From IMG/VR virus record IMGVR_UViG_3300045973_001055, positions 1-43,686 of that record: a stretch of DNA of 43,686 bases; one strand, written 5' to 3'. The translations under genes were made by a program, and so were the position numbers. The notes below the pieces were generated by a model. It searched no databases and was not told where the DNA came from. It saw only the letters and a list, made by a program, of their open reading frames with translations. Of this stretch, positions 25,482-34,834 are shown piece after piece; position 1 is the stretch's first letter, and each line of letters starts with the position of its first letter. The stretch comes from a virus.

Positions 25482-27851
25482 TTACAGAGATTTAGTTAGT
25501 TTTGATATGCTTGACGCGCCATTAATGGCTTTATTTCCTATGGTAGTTCTACCACTAATTGGTATATCATTTACGCTAATTTTAATGATATTAGTTGAAG
25601 TTGCAACTAATACTTCTTTAGTTTTTTGATTTATAAATGTAGCATCAACTATATATTCAGTAGCATCTTTAAGTTTGTGTATATTAACACCTTTGCCGCC
25701 ACGTCCTATATTAGAAAATTCTTTCATATCAGTTTGTTTAACCATTCCATTAGAAGTAATAGAACATAAATATATATTTTCTTCCAAAGGTATATTTACT
25801 ATTGCGACAAGATGATCATTTGGATTTAAGTTGATTCCTTTAACTCCCATGGTATTTCTACCAGTAGACGTTATTTCAGATTCTTTAAACTTAATCCCAT
25901 TGCCATTGGCGCTAATAAGCATGATTTCTTCTTTTTCTTTTATGAATTGAACAACTGCTAAACTATCGCCATCTTTTAATTTAATGGCTGCCATACCAGT
26001 CCTTTTTTTAGAAATATATTCGGATAATTCAGTCTTTTTTACAATACCATTAATAGTGCCAAAGACAACATATTTACTTGTTGTATTTTTATTGTATGGA
26101 ATCATATTAACTATTTTCTCATCAGCTTCCATTTCTAAAATAGAATTTAAGTGTGTTTCCTTACCAATTTCTAAATCATTTAAATAATATATATATGCTT
26201 TACCTTTATTTGAGAAAAGTAAAACCATATCTCCATTGCTAGTATAAATAGTTTCTTTAATAAAATCATTATTTTTCAATTTTATTTTAGAACCTTTACC
26301 ACCTCTATTTTGTACTAAATAATTAGTAGCTTCGGTAGCAAGTATAGCTCCTTTTTCAGAAATATAAACTACTAGATTTTTCTTTTCTAATGGTTCATTT
26401 TCTTCTTCAGTATTAATTGTTGTATTTAAAGTTCTATGGTCATCTTTAAATTTATTTTTAATGCTTTCTATTTCTCTTATTACTTCTTTATTAAATTTTT
26501 CTTCACTATTCAATAATTCTGTAATTTGAATAGACTCTAACTCTAGCTCCTTTAGTTCTTTTACCAATTTCTCTTTTTCAAGTGCGGCTAATTTTTGTAA
26601 TTTCATATCCAAAATCGCTTTTGCTTGAAGTTCAGTAAATGAATAGTTCTTCATTATTGTTACACAAGCAACTGCAGTATTCGCTGAAGCTTTAATGTCT
26701 CTAATAACATCATCAATAATATCTATCGCTTTAATTAATCCAGTTAAAATATGAATTCTATCAAGTATTTTTCGTAAGTCAAATTCATAACTTCTTCTAA
26801 TTGTATTTTTTAAATGCTTGAGATATGTAACTAATGCTTCGCGCCATCCAAATACTCTTGGGAATCTACCTTCTTCAAGCATTACCATATTTACTGGATA
26901 ATGATACCCTAATGAAGTTTCTTTATAAAGCCTATCAATAATGCGCGCAACATTAGCTGTTTTAGTTAATCTAATTCTAATAGCAACACCATTATAGTCG
27001 GTACCATCAAAATAACTTTCTATTCCACTAATTTTACCTTCTGCAATAGACTTGTTCAATTGTTCGCAAATTGTACTTGTACAAACTTGATATGGCAATT
27101 CTTTTACCACAATTTCATTTTTGTCACTATCATATTCCATTTTTGCAATAATTTTTATACTTTTTCCTTTACCTTCTCTTAAAGAAAGTTTTACTTCTTC
27201 CTCATTAGTAATTATTCCTCCAGTAGCAAAATCAACTGGACAATAAATATCTTCAAAAGTTGATTGTGGATTGTTGACTAATTTAACTAGAGCAGCGCAA
27301 ACATCCCCAATATTAAATTGAGGGATGGAGCATGAGGCGCCAACGCCGATACCAGTACACCCATTGACAATATTAGGGAAATAACCTGGAAGCACAGTAG
27401 GAAAATAATCTGTTTGATCATAATTTTCTCTCCATTTCTCGATGGTTTCTTTTTTAATATTTTTCAACATTTCAGCCGCAACAGCAGAAGAACGTAATTC
27501 TAAATACCTATCTGCGGCATAATCATCCAAATTAATTAAAGAACCAACATTCCCTTGAAAATCTTCCAAAGGATAACGTAAAGCAAATGGCTGTGCCATC
27601 CTCACTAAATTGCCATATATTGGACCTGAACCATGCACACTAAATGACATGGCAGCGGCCACATTTTTTGTTCCTTTTTTAAAAGCCTTGTCATGAGTAA
27701 TACCATTAATCTGCTGAGCATAAAGTATCTTTCTCGCGCCGTCTTTTAAACAATCTCTTGAATCTGGAATTGCTCGATATTTCAATACATAACCAGCATA
27801 GGTTAAATATTCTTTTGCGAGTATATCCTCTATTCTTTTATCTTCAATCAT
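25482..27851 (-). CDS. Type IIA topoisomerase subunit A (GyrA/ParC-like)
   Basis: A 789-residue homologue of GyrA/ParC. The breakage-reunion domain shows YAGYVLKYRAIPDSRDCLKDGARK near the N-terminus and the active site AADRYLELR (catalytic Tyr116). A coiled-coil and TOWER part follows, then from about residue 490 a beta-pinwheel C-terminal domain with repeated motifs (NRGGKGSKIKL, GMAAIKL, GRGGKGVNIHKL). With the GyrB-like protein it would form an A2B2 enzyme that passes DNA through double-strand breaks. The sequence alone does not tell gyrase from topoisomerase IV. It has its own promoter, separate from gyrB. Confidence 0.92.
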   Translation of the reverse strand: MIEDKRIEDILAKEYLTYAGYVLKYRAIPDSRDCLKDGARKILYAQQINGITHDKAFKKGTKNVAAAMSFSVHGSGPIYGNLVRMAQPFALRYPLEDFQGNVGSLINLDDYAADRYLELRSSAVAAEMLKNIKKETIEKWRENYDQTDYFPTVLPGYFPNIVNGCTGIGVGASCSIPQFNIGDVCAALVKLVNNPQSTFEDIYCPVDFATGGIITNEEEVKLSLREGKGKSIKIIAKMEYDSDKNEIVVKELPYQVCTSTICEQLNKSIAEGKISGIESYFDGTDYNGVAIRIRLTKTANVARIIDRLYKETSLGYHYPVNMVMLEEGRFPRVFGWREALVTYLKHLKNTIRRSYEFDLRKILDRIHILTGLIKAIDIIDDVIRDIKASANTAVACVTIMKNYSFTELQAKAILDMKLQKLAALEKEKLVKELKELELESIQITELLNSEEKFNKEVIREIESIKNKFKDDHRTLNTTINTEEENEPLEKKNLVVYISEKGAILATEATNYLVQNRGGKGSKIKLKNNDFIKETIYTSNGDMVLLFSNKGKAYIYYLNDLEIGKETHLNSILEMEADEKIVNMIPYNKNTTSKYVVFGTINGIVKKTELSEYISKKRTGMAAIKLKDGDSLAVVQFIKEKEEIMLISANGNGIKFKESEITSTGRNTMGVKGINLNPNDHLVAIVNIPLEENIYLCSITSNGMVKQTDMKEFSNIGRGGKGVNIHKLKDATEYIVDATFINQKTKEVLVATSTNIIKISVNDIPISGRTTIGNKAINGASSISKLTKSL

Positions 27852-27874
27852 TTGTTCACCTCATTTCTATTAAT

Positions 27875-27903
27875 AGTATACCATATATTTTGCATAATGT
27901 CAA
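27875..27903 (-). promoter_or_regulatory. Sigma-A promoter for the GyrA-like gene
   Basis: On the minus strand: TTGACA (27903-27898), 17 bases, TATACT (27880-27875), extended -10 TGG. The -35 directly follows the TAA stop of the MazG gene. The gene's ribosome site is AGGTGAACAA before ATG. Confidence 0.87.
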
Positions 27904-28230
27904 TTATTTATCCCTATCAATACTTCTTTGTTCAGAAAAACCATTCGGATATCTATCATATAATTTAGCAATATTCATTTGTGCTATAACATCCAATGGT
28001 ATTCCTATTACATCTGATAATTCAGAAAGATACCAAAGCACATCTCCAATTTCTTTTGCTAAGTCATCAGTTTTTAAAGTATGATTATGAAAATAATATT
28101 TTTTAATTAAATCTGCAATTTCACCAGCTTCTCCAGCCGCACCGAGCGCACCATTTAATAACATTTTATCATTGTCGTTTACTATCGAGCGGGTTCTTCT
28201 ACTTTCTTGTTGATATTCTTTAAAGTCCAT
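27904..28230 (-). CDS. MazG-like nucleotide pyrophosphohydrolase
   Basis: A 108-residue, all-helical protein. The metal-binding set ExxE...ExxD is clear: GEAGE (Glu34, Glu37) and KEIGDVLWYL (Glu60, Asp63). MazG-type enzymes cut NTPs or dNTPs to the monophosphate, and in phages may lower alarmone levels or clear unwanted nucleotides. It is the last gene of the gyrB unit; its stop TAA abuts the next promoter. It overlaps the upstream gene by one base. The substrate cannot be judged from sequence. Confidence 0.85.
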   Translation of the reverse strand: MDFKEYQQESRRTRSIVNDNDKMLLNGALGAAGEAGEIADLIKKYYFHNHTLKTDDLAKEIGDVLWYLSELSDVIGIPLDVIAQMNIAKLYDRYPNGFSEQRSIDRDK

Positions 28231-28793
28231 TAATCTTTCACCTCAGTTGATAATTTTAATTTAGTTGAATGTTTTCCTATGGCAAAATAATTATTATAAT
28301 AAGATTTTTTATAATCAGGCCATTTATCAACTTCTTCAAGTATTTTAGCTCTCATACTAATATCTTTATCCATATTATCAATTATATTCCATTCATCTTT
28401 ATTATCAAAAAAACATTGTGTTACACTATAATCTTCACTACAACATCTCATATAACTCAAAGAATTATTAGAATTAAATGGGCATCCTTTTTCGCGCCAA
28501 CATCCAATTGCATCATCATTTAATGTTATAATTGCATTCCCAAAATTCCATTCTTCGTCTGTAAAAAAACCAAATCTATATTGAATTGAAGCTTTTAATT
28601 CATCATGCTCCCATAATAAATCAATGCTTTCTTCTCCCTCTTTAGGCTTTAATGTATTATCAATTTGCTTAGTTTTTTCCATTTCTTTTCTGTAATCAGC
28701 AATTATGTATAATGCATCACCTAGAGTGCCTTGAAAATCATCTGGCAAATTAAAACTTGCATCATATATTTGTAAAATTTTCTTAGATTTCAT
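28230..28793 (-). CDS. Hypothetical protein with a cysteine cluster
   Basis: A 187-residue protein I do not recognise. It has a middle part with spaced cysteines (GCWREKGCPF, MRCCSEDY, TQCFFD) that could bind metal, an acidic N-terminal half and no membrane segment. The start has GGGAGAGTACAA. It overlaps the GIY-YIG gene by 11 bases and MazG by one, so it belongs to the topoisomerase unit. No function can be proposed. Confidence 0.6.
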   Translation of the reverse strand: MKSKKILQIYDASFNLPDDFQGTLGDALYIIADYRKEMEKTKQIDNTLKPKEGEESIDLLWEHDELKASIQYRFGFFTDEEWNFGNAIITLNDDAIGCWREKGCPFNSNNSLSYMRCCSEDYSVTQCFFDNKDEWNIIDNMDKDISMRAKILEEVDKWPDYKKSYYNNYFAIGKHSTKLKLSTEVKD

Positions 28794-29454
28794 TTGTACT
28801 CTCCCATATTAATTTAAACATATCATAGTTTAAAAATTTACTAAATTCTTGGTAGGCGAAAGGCATTCTTTCTCCTCTTATTTTTGCATGAGCTATCTTA
28901 GCTATATAATGATTTGGTATATAATCTATCTCATCATTATTTTTATGAAAATCAATATTATCTTCATTATATACATCCATATGTATTAATGGATAACTTT
29001 CACCAATCCAAATTTCAAAAAAGTCATCTAAACTAATTTGTTGCGCATAGTTATGCAAATATACTTCTCCTATTGTAGCTCCTTCTGCATACAAATTACG
29101 AATTTGTTCTACATCATCAGTAGTCAATCTAGTTTTATTTTTCAATTTCCTAAAATTAACGTTGCGGCCGCCAGGTGTATTATTATATCCATTCTTATAT
29201 GAAATGAATTTGTTAATATAATATATCTCTCTTTCATCCAATTGTGCATATTTACATACTTCTAAAATTTCGAATGTAAAATTTTCTATGCTAAAATTAC
29301 GGATAGCATTATACAATGGTTTTCCGTAATCTCGACCTTTTTTATTAAAGGCGTTATATTCATGTTGTTTAAAACGACGTTCTATATCAATAGATTGCCC
29401 AATATAACACTTTCCATTTTCATTATTTGTTAATTTATAAATTCCAATAGTCAT
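28783..29454 (-). CDS. GIY-YIG homing endonuclease
   Basis: A 223-residue protein with a GIY-YIG nuclease domain in its first 100 residues: GIYKLTN (4-10), CYIGQS (17-22), IERRFKQH with the catalytic Arg, and LDEREIYYI (72-80) with the conserved Glu. After it comes NNTPGGRN and a linker with TTDDVEQIRNLYAEGAT, a helix-turn-helix-like DNA-binding segment common in phage homing nucleases. It is a free-standing gene placed just after the gyrB-like gene (overlap TAATG). Homing nucleases near phage topoisomerase genes are known from T4-like phages. It may cut related phages lacking it; the target is not visible. Confidence 0.88.
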   Translation of the reverse strand: MTIGIYKLTNNENGKCYIGQSIDIERRFKQHEYNAFNKKGRDYGKPLYNAIRNFSIENFTFEILEVCKYAQLDEREIYYINKFISYKNGYNNTPGGRNVNFRKLKNKTRLTTDDVEQIRNLYAEGATIGEVYLHNYAQQISLDDFFEIWIGESYPLIHMDVYNEDNIDFHKNNDEIDYIPNHYIAKIAHAKIRGERMPFAYQEFSKFLNYDMFKLIWESTNEI

Positions 29455-31319
29455 TACTCATCCAACAAGTCAAAATCGACATTAGAGAATATGAATTCTT
29501 TTCTGTCATCGACTTTTTCTCCCATAAGCATTTCGAACATTGCATTTGCTTTTACTCCATCCTCAATGCAGAATCTGATTAATCTACAATTATCTTCAGA
29601 AAGAATTGTTTTCTTAACATCCTCTGGGTTCATTTCACCAATACCTTTGAATCGAGTGGTACTTCCGCTAATCGTTTTTTGCAATTTAGCAAGTTCAATA
29701 TCGTCATAAGCATAACCGGGTGTTTTATTATTAATTTTATAAAGTGGAGCTCTTGCCCAAAATATTTTCCCTTCTTCAAGTAATGCTGGCATGAATTTAT
29801 AGAAAAATGTAAGTATTAAACACATGATACTACTGCCATCGACATCGGCATCTGTGAATATGCAAACTTTTCCATATCTCATTTTCTTAGGATTGCATTT
29901 ATCAAAAATTCCACAACCCAATCCAACAATTAAATCTTGAATTTCTTGATTCATCATTACATCTTCAACACTATGTTTTAAAGCATTGATAACTTTACCT
30001 CTTAAAGGAAGACAAGCTATGTATGTACTATCTCTAGCCTGTATAATACTTCCAGCAGCACTGTTACCTTCTACTAAAAATAATTCAGATTTTTCATCAT
30101 GATGTTCGCAATCAACCAATTTTCCAGCAAGTACTGCTTTCTCTTTTTTACTTTTATCTGTTAATTTATCTGCATCCATTACACTTTGTCTAGCTTTTAA
30201 TGCAGCTTTCTCAGCTTTTTCTTCTTTAAGTAAAAATTCTTTTATTTTTTCAATGTCACTTGGATATCTATCCATGAACAAATTAAATCCTTCGGCAAAA
30301 GCTTTATCTGCCAAAGAACGAAGTTCGGGATTATTTATTTTTGTTTTCGTCTGGTTGGCAAAAGAAGGATTAGCAACTTTACATGAAACTGCATAAATTA
30401 GTCCTGTTCGCGCCATATCTCCAGTGAAATCTTTTTTAAGAAGTTTATTTATATTTCTTGTTATTGAAGTTTTAATTCCAGTAATTGGAGTTCCACCTTC
30501 GACATTATGCATACCATTGGTAAAACAGAAAGATTTTTCTCTTCCTTTTGTCCATTGCATTGCGACTTCAACACTATTGACACCATCGCTAATTTCATAA
30601 TATATAACATTTGGGTGCACAGATTTTTCTGCGTTATCAGCAATAAGGTCTAACAAACCACCTTTAGCGCAATATGATTTTTTAATTGATTTATCACCAC
30701 TTAAATCTTCCAACTCAAAAGTCAAACCTTTGGTAAGATATGACAAATTTTTACAAGTTGCGCAAAGTTCATCAAATTCAATTTTAATTTCTTCTAAATT
30801 AAATACTTCAGCATCTGGAATGAATTGAATTTGTGTTCCAATCTGTTTTTCTTTAGTTGGATTTTCTTTATAATAAATTAATTCACCTTTTTCAAATCTT
30901 ATTTCTGCATAAACTCCATCTCTCCATACCCCACAAGCAAATTTTTCAGAAGAAAGACAAGTAGCTTTACCACCAATACCATTCAATCCAGCTACACTTT
31001 GGTAAACTTTATCATTAAATTTACCACCAGTATGACTTTTAGAGAATATATCTTCTAATACATTCTCTCCATTTTCTCTTATACCAAAAGGAATTCCTCT
31101 TCCATAGTCCCTAATTGTGATACAATTATCTTTCCCAAGTGTAATTTCTATTTTATTACCATGTCCCATATAGTATTCATCAACACTATTGCTTATTATT
31201 TCTTGAATAGAATGGTACACTCCTTGCATATCAGCACTACCAAGATACATGGCTATTCTTTTTCTTACCCCTTCTTTAAAGGTAAGACTTTCTATATGAC
31301 TTATATTGTATGAATTCAT
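29454..31319 (-). CDS. Type IIA topoisomerase subunit B (GyrB/ParE-like)
   Basis: A 621-residue homologue. The GHKL ATPase shows ISNSVDEYYMGHG (Asn and Asp for Mg-ATP), RDYGRGIPFG, and NDKVYQSVAGLNGIGGK. The transducer follows, then TOPRIM with LVEGNSAAGSIIQARD (cellular enzymes have EGDSAGGS) and DADVDGSSIM. At about 620 residues it is close to ParE and gram-positive GyrB size without the extra insert. Powers strand passage with the GyrA-like subunit. The start has AAGGAGGACAATTA. Its gene is in a different unit from gyrA, with a homing nuclease, an unknown and MazG between. Confidence 0.93.
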   Translation of the reverse strand: MNSYNISHIESLTFKEGVRKRIAMYLGSADMQGVYHSIQEIISNSVDEYYMGHGNKIEITLGKDNCITIRDYGRGIPFGIRENGENVLEDIFSKSHTGGKFNDKVYQSVAGLNGIGGKATCLSSEKFACGVWRDGVYAEIRFEKGELIYYKENPTKEKQIGTQIQFIPDAEVFNLEEIKIEFDELCATCKNLSYLTKGLTFELEDLSGDKSIKKSYCAKGGLLDLIADNAEKSVHPNVIYYEISDGVNSVEVAMQWTKGREKSFCFTNGMHNVEGGTPITGIKTSITRNINKLLKKDFTGDMARTGLIYAVSCKVANPSFANQTKTKINNPELRSLADKAFAEGFNLFMDRYPSDIEKIKEFLLKEEKAEKAALKARQSVMDADKLTDKSKKEKAVLAGKLVDCEHHDEKSELFLVEGNSAAGSIIQARDSTYIACLPLRGKVINALKHSVEDVMMNQEIQDLIVGLGCGIFDKCNPKKMRYGKVCIFTDADVDGSSIMCLILTFFYKFMPALLEEGKIFWARAPLYKINNKTPGYAYDDIELAKLQKTISGSTTRFKGIGEMNPEDVKKTILSEDNCRLIRFCIEDGVKANAMFEMLMGEKVDDRKEFIFSNVDFDLLDE

Positions 31320-31741
31320 TAATTGTCCTCCTTAAAACTCTTTAATACATTACAAACTCCTTGAATTACTAAATCATAATAATCTTTAGCAAAAGAATCT
31401 AATTCTGTAAAATATCTATTATCACCAAATATTAATTGAACCTCATCACTATTAATTTTCTGTGGTTTAAGAAGACCATCAAGAAAATTTGTAATAAGTT
31501 CGTCTTTATCATACCCTTCTTCTAATTCAAAAAAATCTATTATTTCATCAAGTATTTTTTCTCTTTCAGTTCTTTTATCTTTATACTTCTCTGGCAATAG
31601 CAATTGACTATAATCACAAAGATACATTGTATAATAATAAATACATTGACCATTTGCATTAATTCCATCACCTGTATTAGGTGGAACATGGCATTTTTTA
31701 TCTCTACAATAATTGCATTTTGTTGCATGGCAACTTCTCAT
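31319..31741 (-). CDS. Cysteine-rich hypothetical protein
   Basis: A 140-residue protein. The first 40 residues hold many cysteines and histidines (MRSCHATKCNYCRDKKCHV, then GQCIYYY, YLCDY), which suggests a zinc-binding or iron-sulfur knuckle. The rest is acidic and helical. I know no family for it. It is first in the gyrB unit, with its own promoter and the site AGAGGAATATAT. Overlaps gyrB by one base. Confidence 0.6.
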   Translation of the reverse strand: MRSCHATKCNYCRDKKCHVPPNTGDGINANGQCIYYYTMYLCDYSQLLLPEKYKDKRTEREKILDEIIDFFELEEGYDKDELITNFLDGLLKPQKINSDEVQLIFGDNRYFTELDSFAKDYYDLVIQGVCNVLKSFKEDN

Positions 31742-31800
31742 ATATATTCCTCTCTATCTTTTGTCCAATAAAATAAGGACAGATTTTTATCTCTCCTTAT

Positions 31801-31829
31801 ATTATACGATATTATTCACTTTTTGTCAA
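31801..31829 (-). promoter_or_regulatory. Sigma-A promoter for the gyrB unit
   Basis: On the minus strand: TTGACA (31829-31824), 17 bases, TATAAT (31806-31801). This one lacks the extended -10 TG (it has TCG). The leader is about 50 bases and holds a small hairpin GTCC-N10-GGAC. Confidence 0.88.
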
Positions 31830-31836
31830 GTTTTTG

Positions 31837-32142
31837 TTAAATTTTGAAAAATACTATGGAACTACTACTTCTATTAAGAAGTATTGGCTCAATATAATAT
31901 TCTATAAAGTCTTCGTCTACTTCTACATCTACATAATCTTTATCTATTCTATAACCTCTTAAATTTTCAGATGCTTTAAATGATTCAAATATATCACCAT
32001 TTTTATAAACTATGCGCATATTTTTCTCTGGAGACAATCTAATGATTTTTTCTATTTTAGTGGTATCCATTTCTAGTAGTAATTTACTTAAAAAATCATT
32101 CGCATTTTCTATCGTTCTTCCAATCACAAATACCCTAGCCAT
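31837..32142 (-). CDS. Small hypothetical protein
   Basis: A 101-residue protein, read from the ATG at 32142 (MARVFVIGRTIENAN). I chose this start over the longer frame (32226) because GGGAG lies right before it and the extra part overlaps the ligase gene by a further 84 bases. It overlaps the ligase stop by eight bases. Mixed alpha/beta, acidic in the second half; no motif recognised. It ends about seven bases before the next promoter. Confidence 0.6.
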   Translation of the reverse strand: MARVFVIGRTIENANDFLSKLLLEMDTTKIEKIIRLSPEKNMRIVYKNGDIFESFKASENLRGYRIDKDYVDVEVDEDFIEYYIEPILLNRSSSSIVFFKI

Positions 32143-33235
32143 AAATTTTCTCCCAAGTACAATCTTTGGCATCAATATCATCTCTAAACCCCATAAATTT
32201 AGGATGGCGCAATCCATCTGTATCATGGATTTCCATGGCCTGTACTCTACAAGGTTTCAATTTATATTTATCCAAATTATCAATAACGTCTTTGCGAAGA
32301 TTTTCTGTTAATCCCGCAACAAAACCTATTGGAAATACCTTACCATCTTTATATACTCCAATTTCTAAACTTCCAGGTATCCCTAAGAAATAATTCTTTG
32401 AAATTGGTAATAACGCCGCTCCAGCAAAATAATCAGTAAACAGATATTTACCTTGAAGTAATTCTCCAGTCTTTTCATTTTCCCAATATTCCCAACCATC
32501 TATATGGTCGCCTTTATATTCTTTAGTCGCTTCTTTATAATTCCCAGTAAGGAACACATCTAAGTCTTCTGCTATTTCTTTTTTAACTTTTATGGTAGAC
32601 CAAGCTGGAGTTCTCTTGAAATAAACTGGACATTCTCTCAAAGTAGCTACAATTCCTTCTTCTCCATATTCTAATCCTTCAGCAAGCAAATCAATAAGAT
32701 TTTGGCCTGAAGCATAATGAGCAAACTCTATATTATTTGCATTGAGGAATTCTCCTACATTTTCTTCAATATGTAATAAAGTTTGTATTCTTTCTTCAAA
32801 AGGAACAGTAAATAACTCTTCCCCATCAAAAGCCCATACATCAAATATATAGAAGTGTAAAGGGTTATCTTTTTGACGTGCTACTGCTTTGGCAGGAAGA
32901 CAACGTAAAATAGTACCTACATCTTTTGAGACAAGGCCTGGGTAATATAGTTCACCAACTAATATCGTACCATCTTTACAAATTAAATCTAATGCTTGAG
33001 AAATATGAGGAACGTGCTCAGATTTATCATTATAGCCGCCATTAACACTTTCTGTTCTTGCTTGTTGCTCAAACTTTCCATTTTGTTTGATAAATGCTGA
33101 CCAATCTCCATCTTTCTTCAATGCTCCCAAATACTTACCTGACTTAAGTAAGGTATTAATCTTTTCTTTTTTGTCTCCTTTAAATGTTGCAGGAAGTGAC
33201 CAATATTTCATTCTTTCTAAATTAAAATAATCCAT
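32135..33235 (-). CDS. ATP-dependent DNA ligase
   Basis: A 366-residue covalent nucleotidyltransferase. Motif I is KKDG with Lys40 as the AMP-accepting lysine; motif III/IIIa is near GTILVGELYYPG; motif IV EEGIVAT (about 192-198); motif V WSTIKVKK (about 211-218). A C-terminal OB-like part follows, ending with the phrase RHPKFMGFRDD. Such enzymes seal nicks in DNA using ATP, needed for Okazaki fragments and recombination. An RNA ligase is less likely given the C-terminal form. The start has AAGTGAGGTAAAA. It has its own promoter. Confidence 0.85.
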   Translation of the reverse strand: MDYFNLERMKYWSLPATFKGDKKEKINTLLKSGKYLGALKKDGDWSAFIKQNGKFEQQARTESVNGGYNDKSEHVPHISQALDLICKDGTILVGELYYPGLVSKDVGTILRCLPAKAVARQKDNPLHFYIFDVWAFDGEELFTVPFEERIQTLLHIEENVGEFLNANNIEFAHYASGQNLIDLLAEGLEYGEEGIVATLRECPVYFKRTPAWSTIKVKKEIAEDLDVFLTGNYKEATKEYKGDHIDGWEYWENEKTGELLQGKYLFTDYFAGAALLPISKNYFLGIPGSLEIGVYKDGKVFPIGFVAGLTENLRKDVIDNLDKYKLKPCRVQAMEIHDTDGLRHPKFMGFRDDIDAKDCTWEKIYG

Positions 33236-33264
33236 TTTTACCTCACTTTTATTCTTTATAATTA

Positions 33265-33293
33265 ATTATAACATAAAAATGGCAATTTGTCAA
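33265..33293 (-). promoter_or_regulatory. Sigma-A promoter for the ligase unit
   Basis: On the minus strand: TTGACA (33293-33288), 17 bases, TATAAT (33270-33265), extended -10 TGT. The -35 follows directly on the TAA stop of the small membrane protein gene. Confidence 0.9.
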
Positions 33294-33563
33294 TTATTCA
33301 TAATCAACATAATCACCATAATCCTCTTGGAAATCATCATATTCATCTATTGTGTCATAAATACTACTATCGTCTCCTTTTGAAGGAGATGTATCAAATT
33401 TTGGTTGCTCATCATTTGTAATAATATCTTGTTCAGATACTTTTTCAAATTTTGGTAATTGATATTCTTCGACAGGTTTGTCTGAAGAGTAATATAAAAT
33501 ATTAATTGCTATTAAACATACAAAAATTATTAGCGCAATTAAAATTCTTTTTAATTCTCTCAT
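33294..33563 (-). CDS. Small membrane protein with acidic tail
   Basis: An 89-residue protein with a basic start (MRELKR), one hydrophobic segment (about 7-25, ILIALIIFVCLIAINILYY) and a very acidic, Asp/Glu/Tyr-rich tail (DEYDDFQEDYGDYVDYE). The positive-inside rule would put the tail outside the cell membrane, if inserted. No family known. Last gene of the structured-RNA/CYTH unit. Confidence 0.6.
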   Translation of the reverse strand: MRELKRILIALIIFVCLIAINILYYSSDKPVEEYQLPKFEKVSEQDIITNDEQPKFDTSPSKGDDSSIYDTIDEYDDFQEDYGDYVDYE

Positions 33564-33568
33564 TACAA

Positions 33569-33826
33569 TTAACTTCTTTCTTTGAAAAATTTTCCTTTTA
33601 TTGCCGCGAGAAAGATAATGATATCTTCTTTCACAGTTTTCTTAGGTACATCTAATCCCATTTGAGCAGCGCATTCATCACATAAAACAATATTAAAATT
33701 TTGCTTATCATCAGGATTTTTCTTTAAAACACAATCTAACTCTACCCAATTAGTAAAATCTATATGAGTAGTAATTTTTTCTTTTTTACAATTCTCACAT
33801 TGTAATGTTAAATTTACTTGTTGCAT
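33569..33826 (-). CDS. Small zinc-ribbon-like protein
   Basis: An 85-residue protein with two cysteine pairs, CENCKKE (Cys10, Cys13) and LCDECAAQMG, spaced by about 36 residues as in a zinc ribbon or treble clef. No known partner. The start has AGGAGATTAAGTA and overlaps the kinase stop by one base. Confidence 0.6.
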   Translation of the reverse strand: MQQVNLTLQCENCKKEKITTHIDFTNWVELDCVLKKNPDDKQNFNIVLCDECAAQMGLDVPKKTVKEDIIIFLAAIKGKFFKERS

Positions 33827-34320
33827 TACTTAATCTCCTCCATAAATACAGCAGCCTTAGTTTCTAATTCTCCAAGAGTTCCACTATTATCTATAACTAC
33901 ATCATAGTCATACAATTCAACATTTGCATCTGAATCATTAGATATTATAGGTTCAACTCTACTATTCTTTACTAATAATGTTATAGCACCAAAATCATTT
34001 GCAAATCTTGAAATTTCTTCAGGTTCTCTACTATGAATAAATAGGATTCCATCTCCATCCCAACTTTCAAAATTATTAATAACGTCTTTGATGTACCTAT
34101 AAGGACCATCATTATACCTAACCCACAATGCTTTTAAATCACTAAGCATTCTTCTATCTTTTTCAGTCTTCCCGCCATTCCAATCAAACACATTGGCAGC
34201 TACTTCTTTAACCTCGTCAACTGTTGACACATTGAACACTTTTCCAAATAATTCACAACACTCTACAAAGGTATCTTTTCCACTACCGCCAACACCATTA
34301 ATTACTACAATTTGTTTCAT
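33826..34320 (-). CDS. P-loop kinase, deoxynucleoside monophosphate kinase-like
   Basis: A 164-residue protein starting MKQIVVINGVGGSGKDTFVE, with the P-loop GVGGSGKD. The GSGKDT form, small size and LFIHSREPEEISRF late strand are those of phage dNMP kinases and related nucleotide kinases. These make dNDPs from dNMPs, for example after host DNA breakdown. It follows the CYTH gene and fits the dNTP theme. The exact base is not readable; a function in another small-molecule phosphorylation is possible. Confidence 0.65.
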   Translation of the reverse strand: MKQIVVINGVGGSGKDTFVECCELFGKVFNVSTVDEVKEVAANVFDWNGGKTEKDRRMLSDLKALWVRYNDGPYRYIKDVINNFESWDGDGILFIHSREPEEISRFANDFGAITLLVKNSRVEPIISNDSDANVELYDYDVVIDNSGTLGELETKAAVFMEEIK

Positions 34321-34806
34321 TCAAACACCTCCATTTAGTGCTATATTTTTATTTTTGTACTTTTCATCATAAGTAACTTCAACACCAAAATACTCTGGCG
34401 GAACAAACCACAATGCTTTTTCTTCCGTATCAAATTCTATTTCAATTACCTTTAATGGAAAATTTATATAATCATCAACTTCATATATAAGTCCAGTATT
34501 ATCATCGACATAAGTATATCTCATCTTCTCTAATTGTATACCTACTGCTCTATCAATATTGTTTTCAAATTCAAGTTTAGTTATTTTCCATTCTTTTTCT
34601 TGTCTTACAAGTCCATAACCACTTTTAAATGTTATTCTATATGAATCCCATCCCTCTCCACGGATACTTCTTCTAAATCTAATTTCTGGTAGTATACTTA
34701 AATAGTATTGTGTTATGCGTGTTGTACGAATTAATGTACAATTAAAGTGTTTCATTGTATCAATATTGAATTCGTTATTAATTAAAAATTTTCGTTCTAT
34801 TTCCAT
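34321..34806 (-). CDS. CYTH-domain triphosphate tunnel enzyme
   Basis: A 161-residue CYTH protein. The defining EIERKFL (ExExK) is at residues 2-8. Further expected charged pieces are PEIRFRRS, YRITFKSG, YEVDDY (ExD), VIEIEFD (ExE) and EVTYDEKYKN. These line the tunnel that holds a triphosphate with metal. Family members hydrolyse inorganic triphosphate, thiamine triphosphate or RNA 5' triphosphate, and some are adenylate cyclases. Which applies is open. It is the first protein gene after the structured RNA, with GAGGTAAATT before ATG and no other promoter seen between, so it may be read from the RNA's promoter. Confidence 0.8.
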   Translation of the reverse strand: MEIERKFLINNEFNIDTMKHFNCTLIRTTRITQYYLSILPEIRFRRSIRGEGWDSYRITFKSGYGLVRQEKEWKITKLEFENNIDRAVGIQLEKMRYTYVDDNTGLIYEVDDYINFPLKVIEIEFDTEEKALWFVPPEYFGVEVTYDEKYKNKNIALNGGV

Positions 34807-34834
34807 AATTTACCTCTATAATATTTATAATATA

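Noticed and set aside
32143-32226. Longer start of the small gene after the ligase
   Set aside because: It would deepen overlap with the ligase gene and has no ribosome site; ATG 32142 has GGGAG before it.
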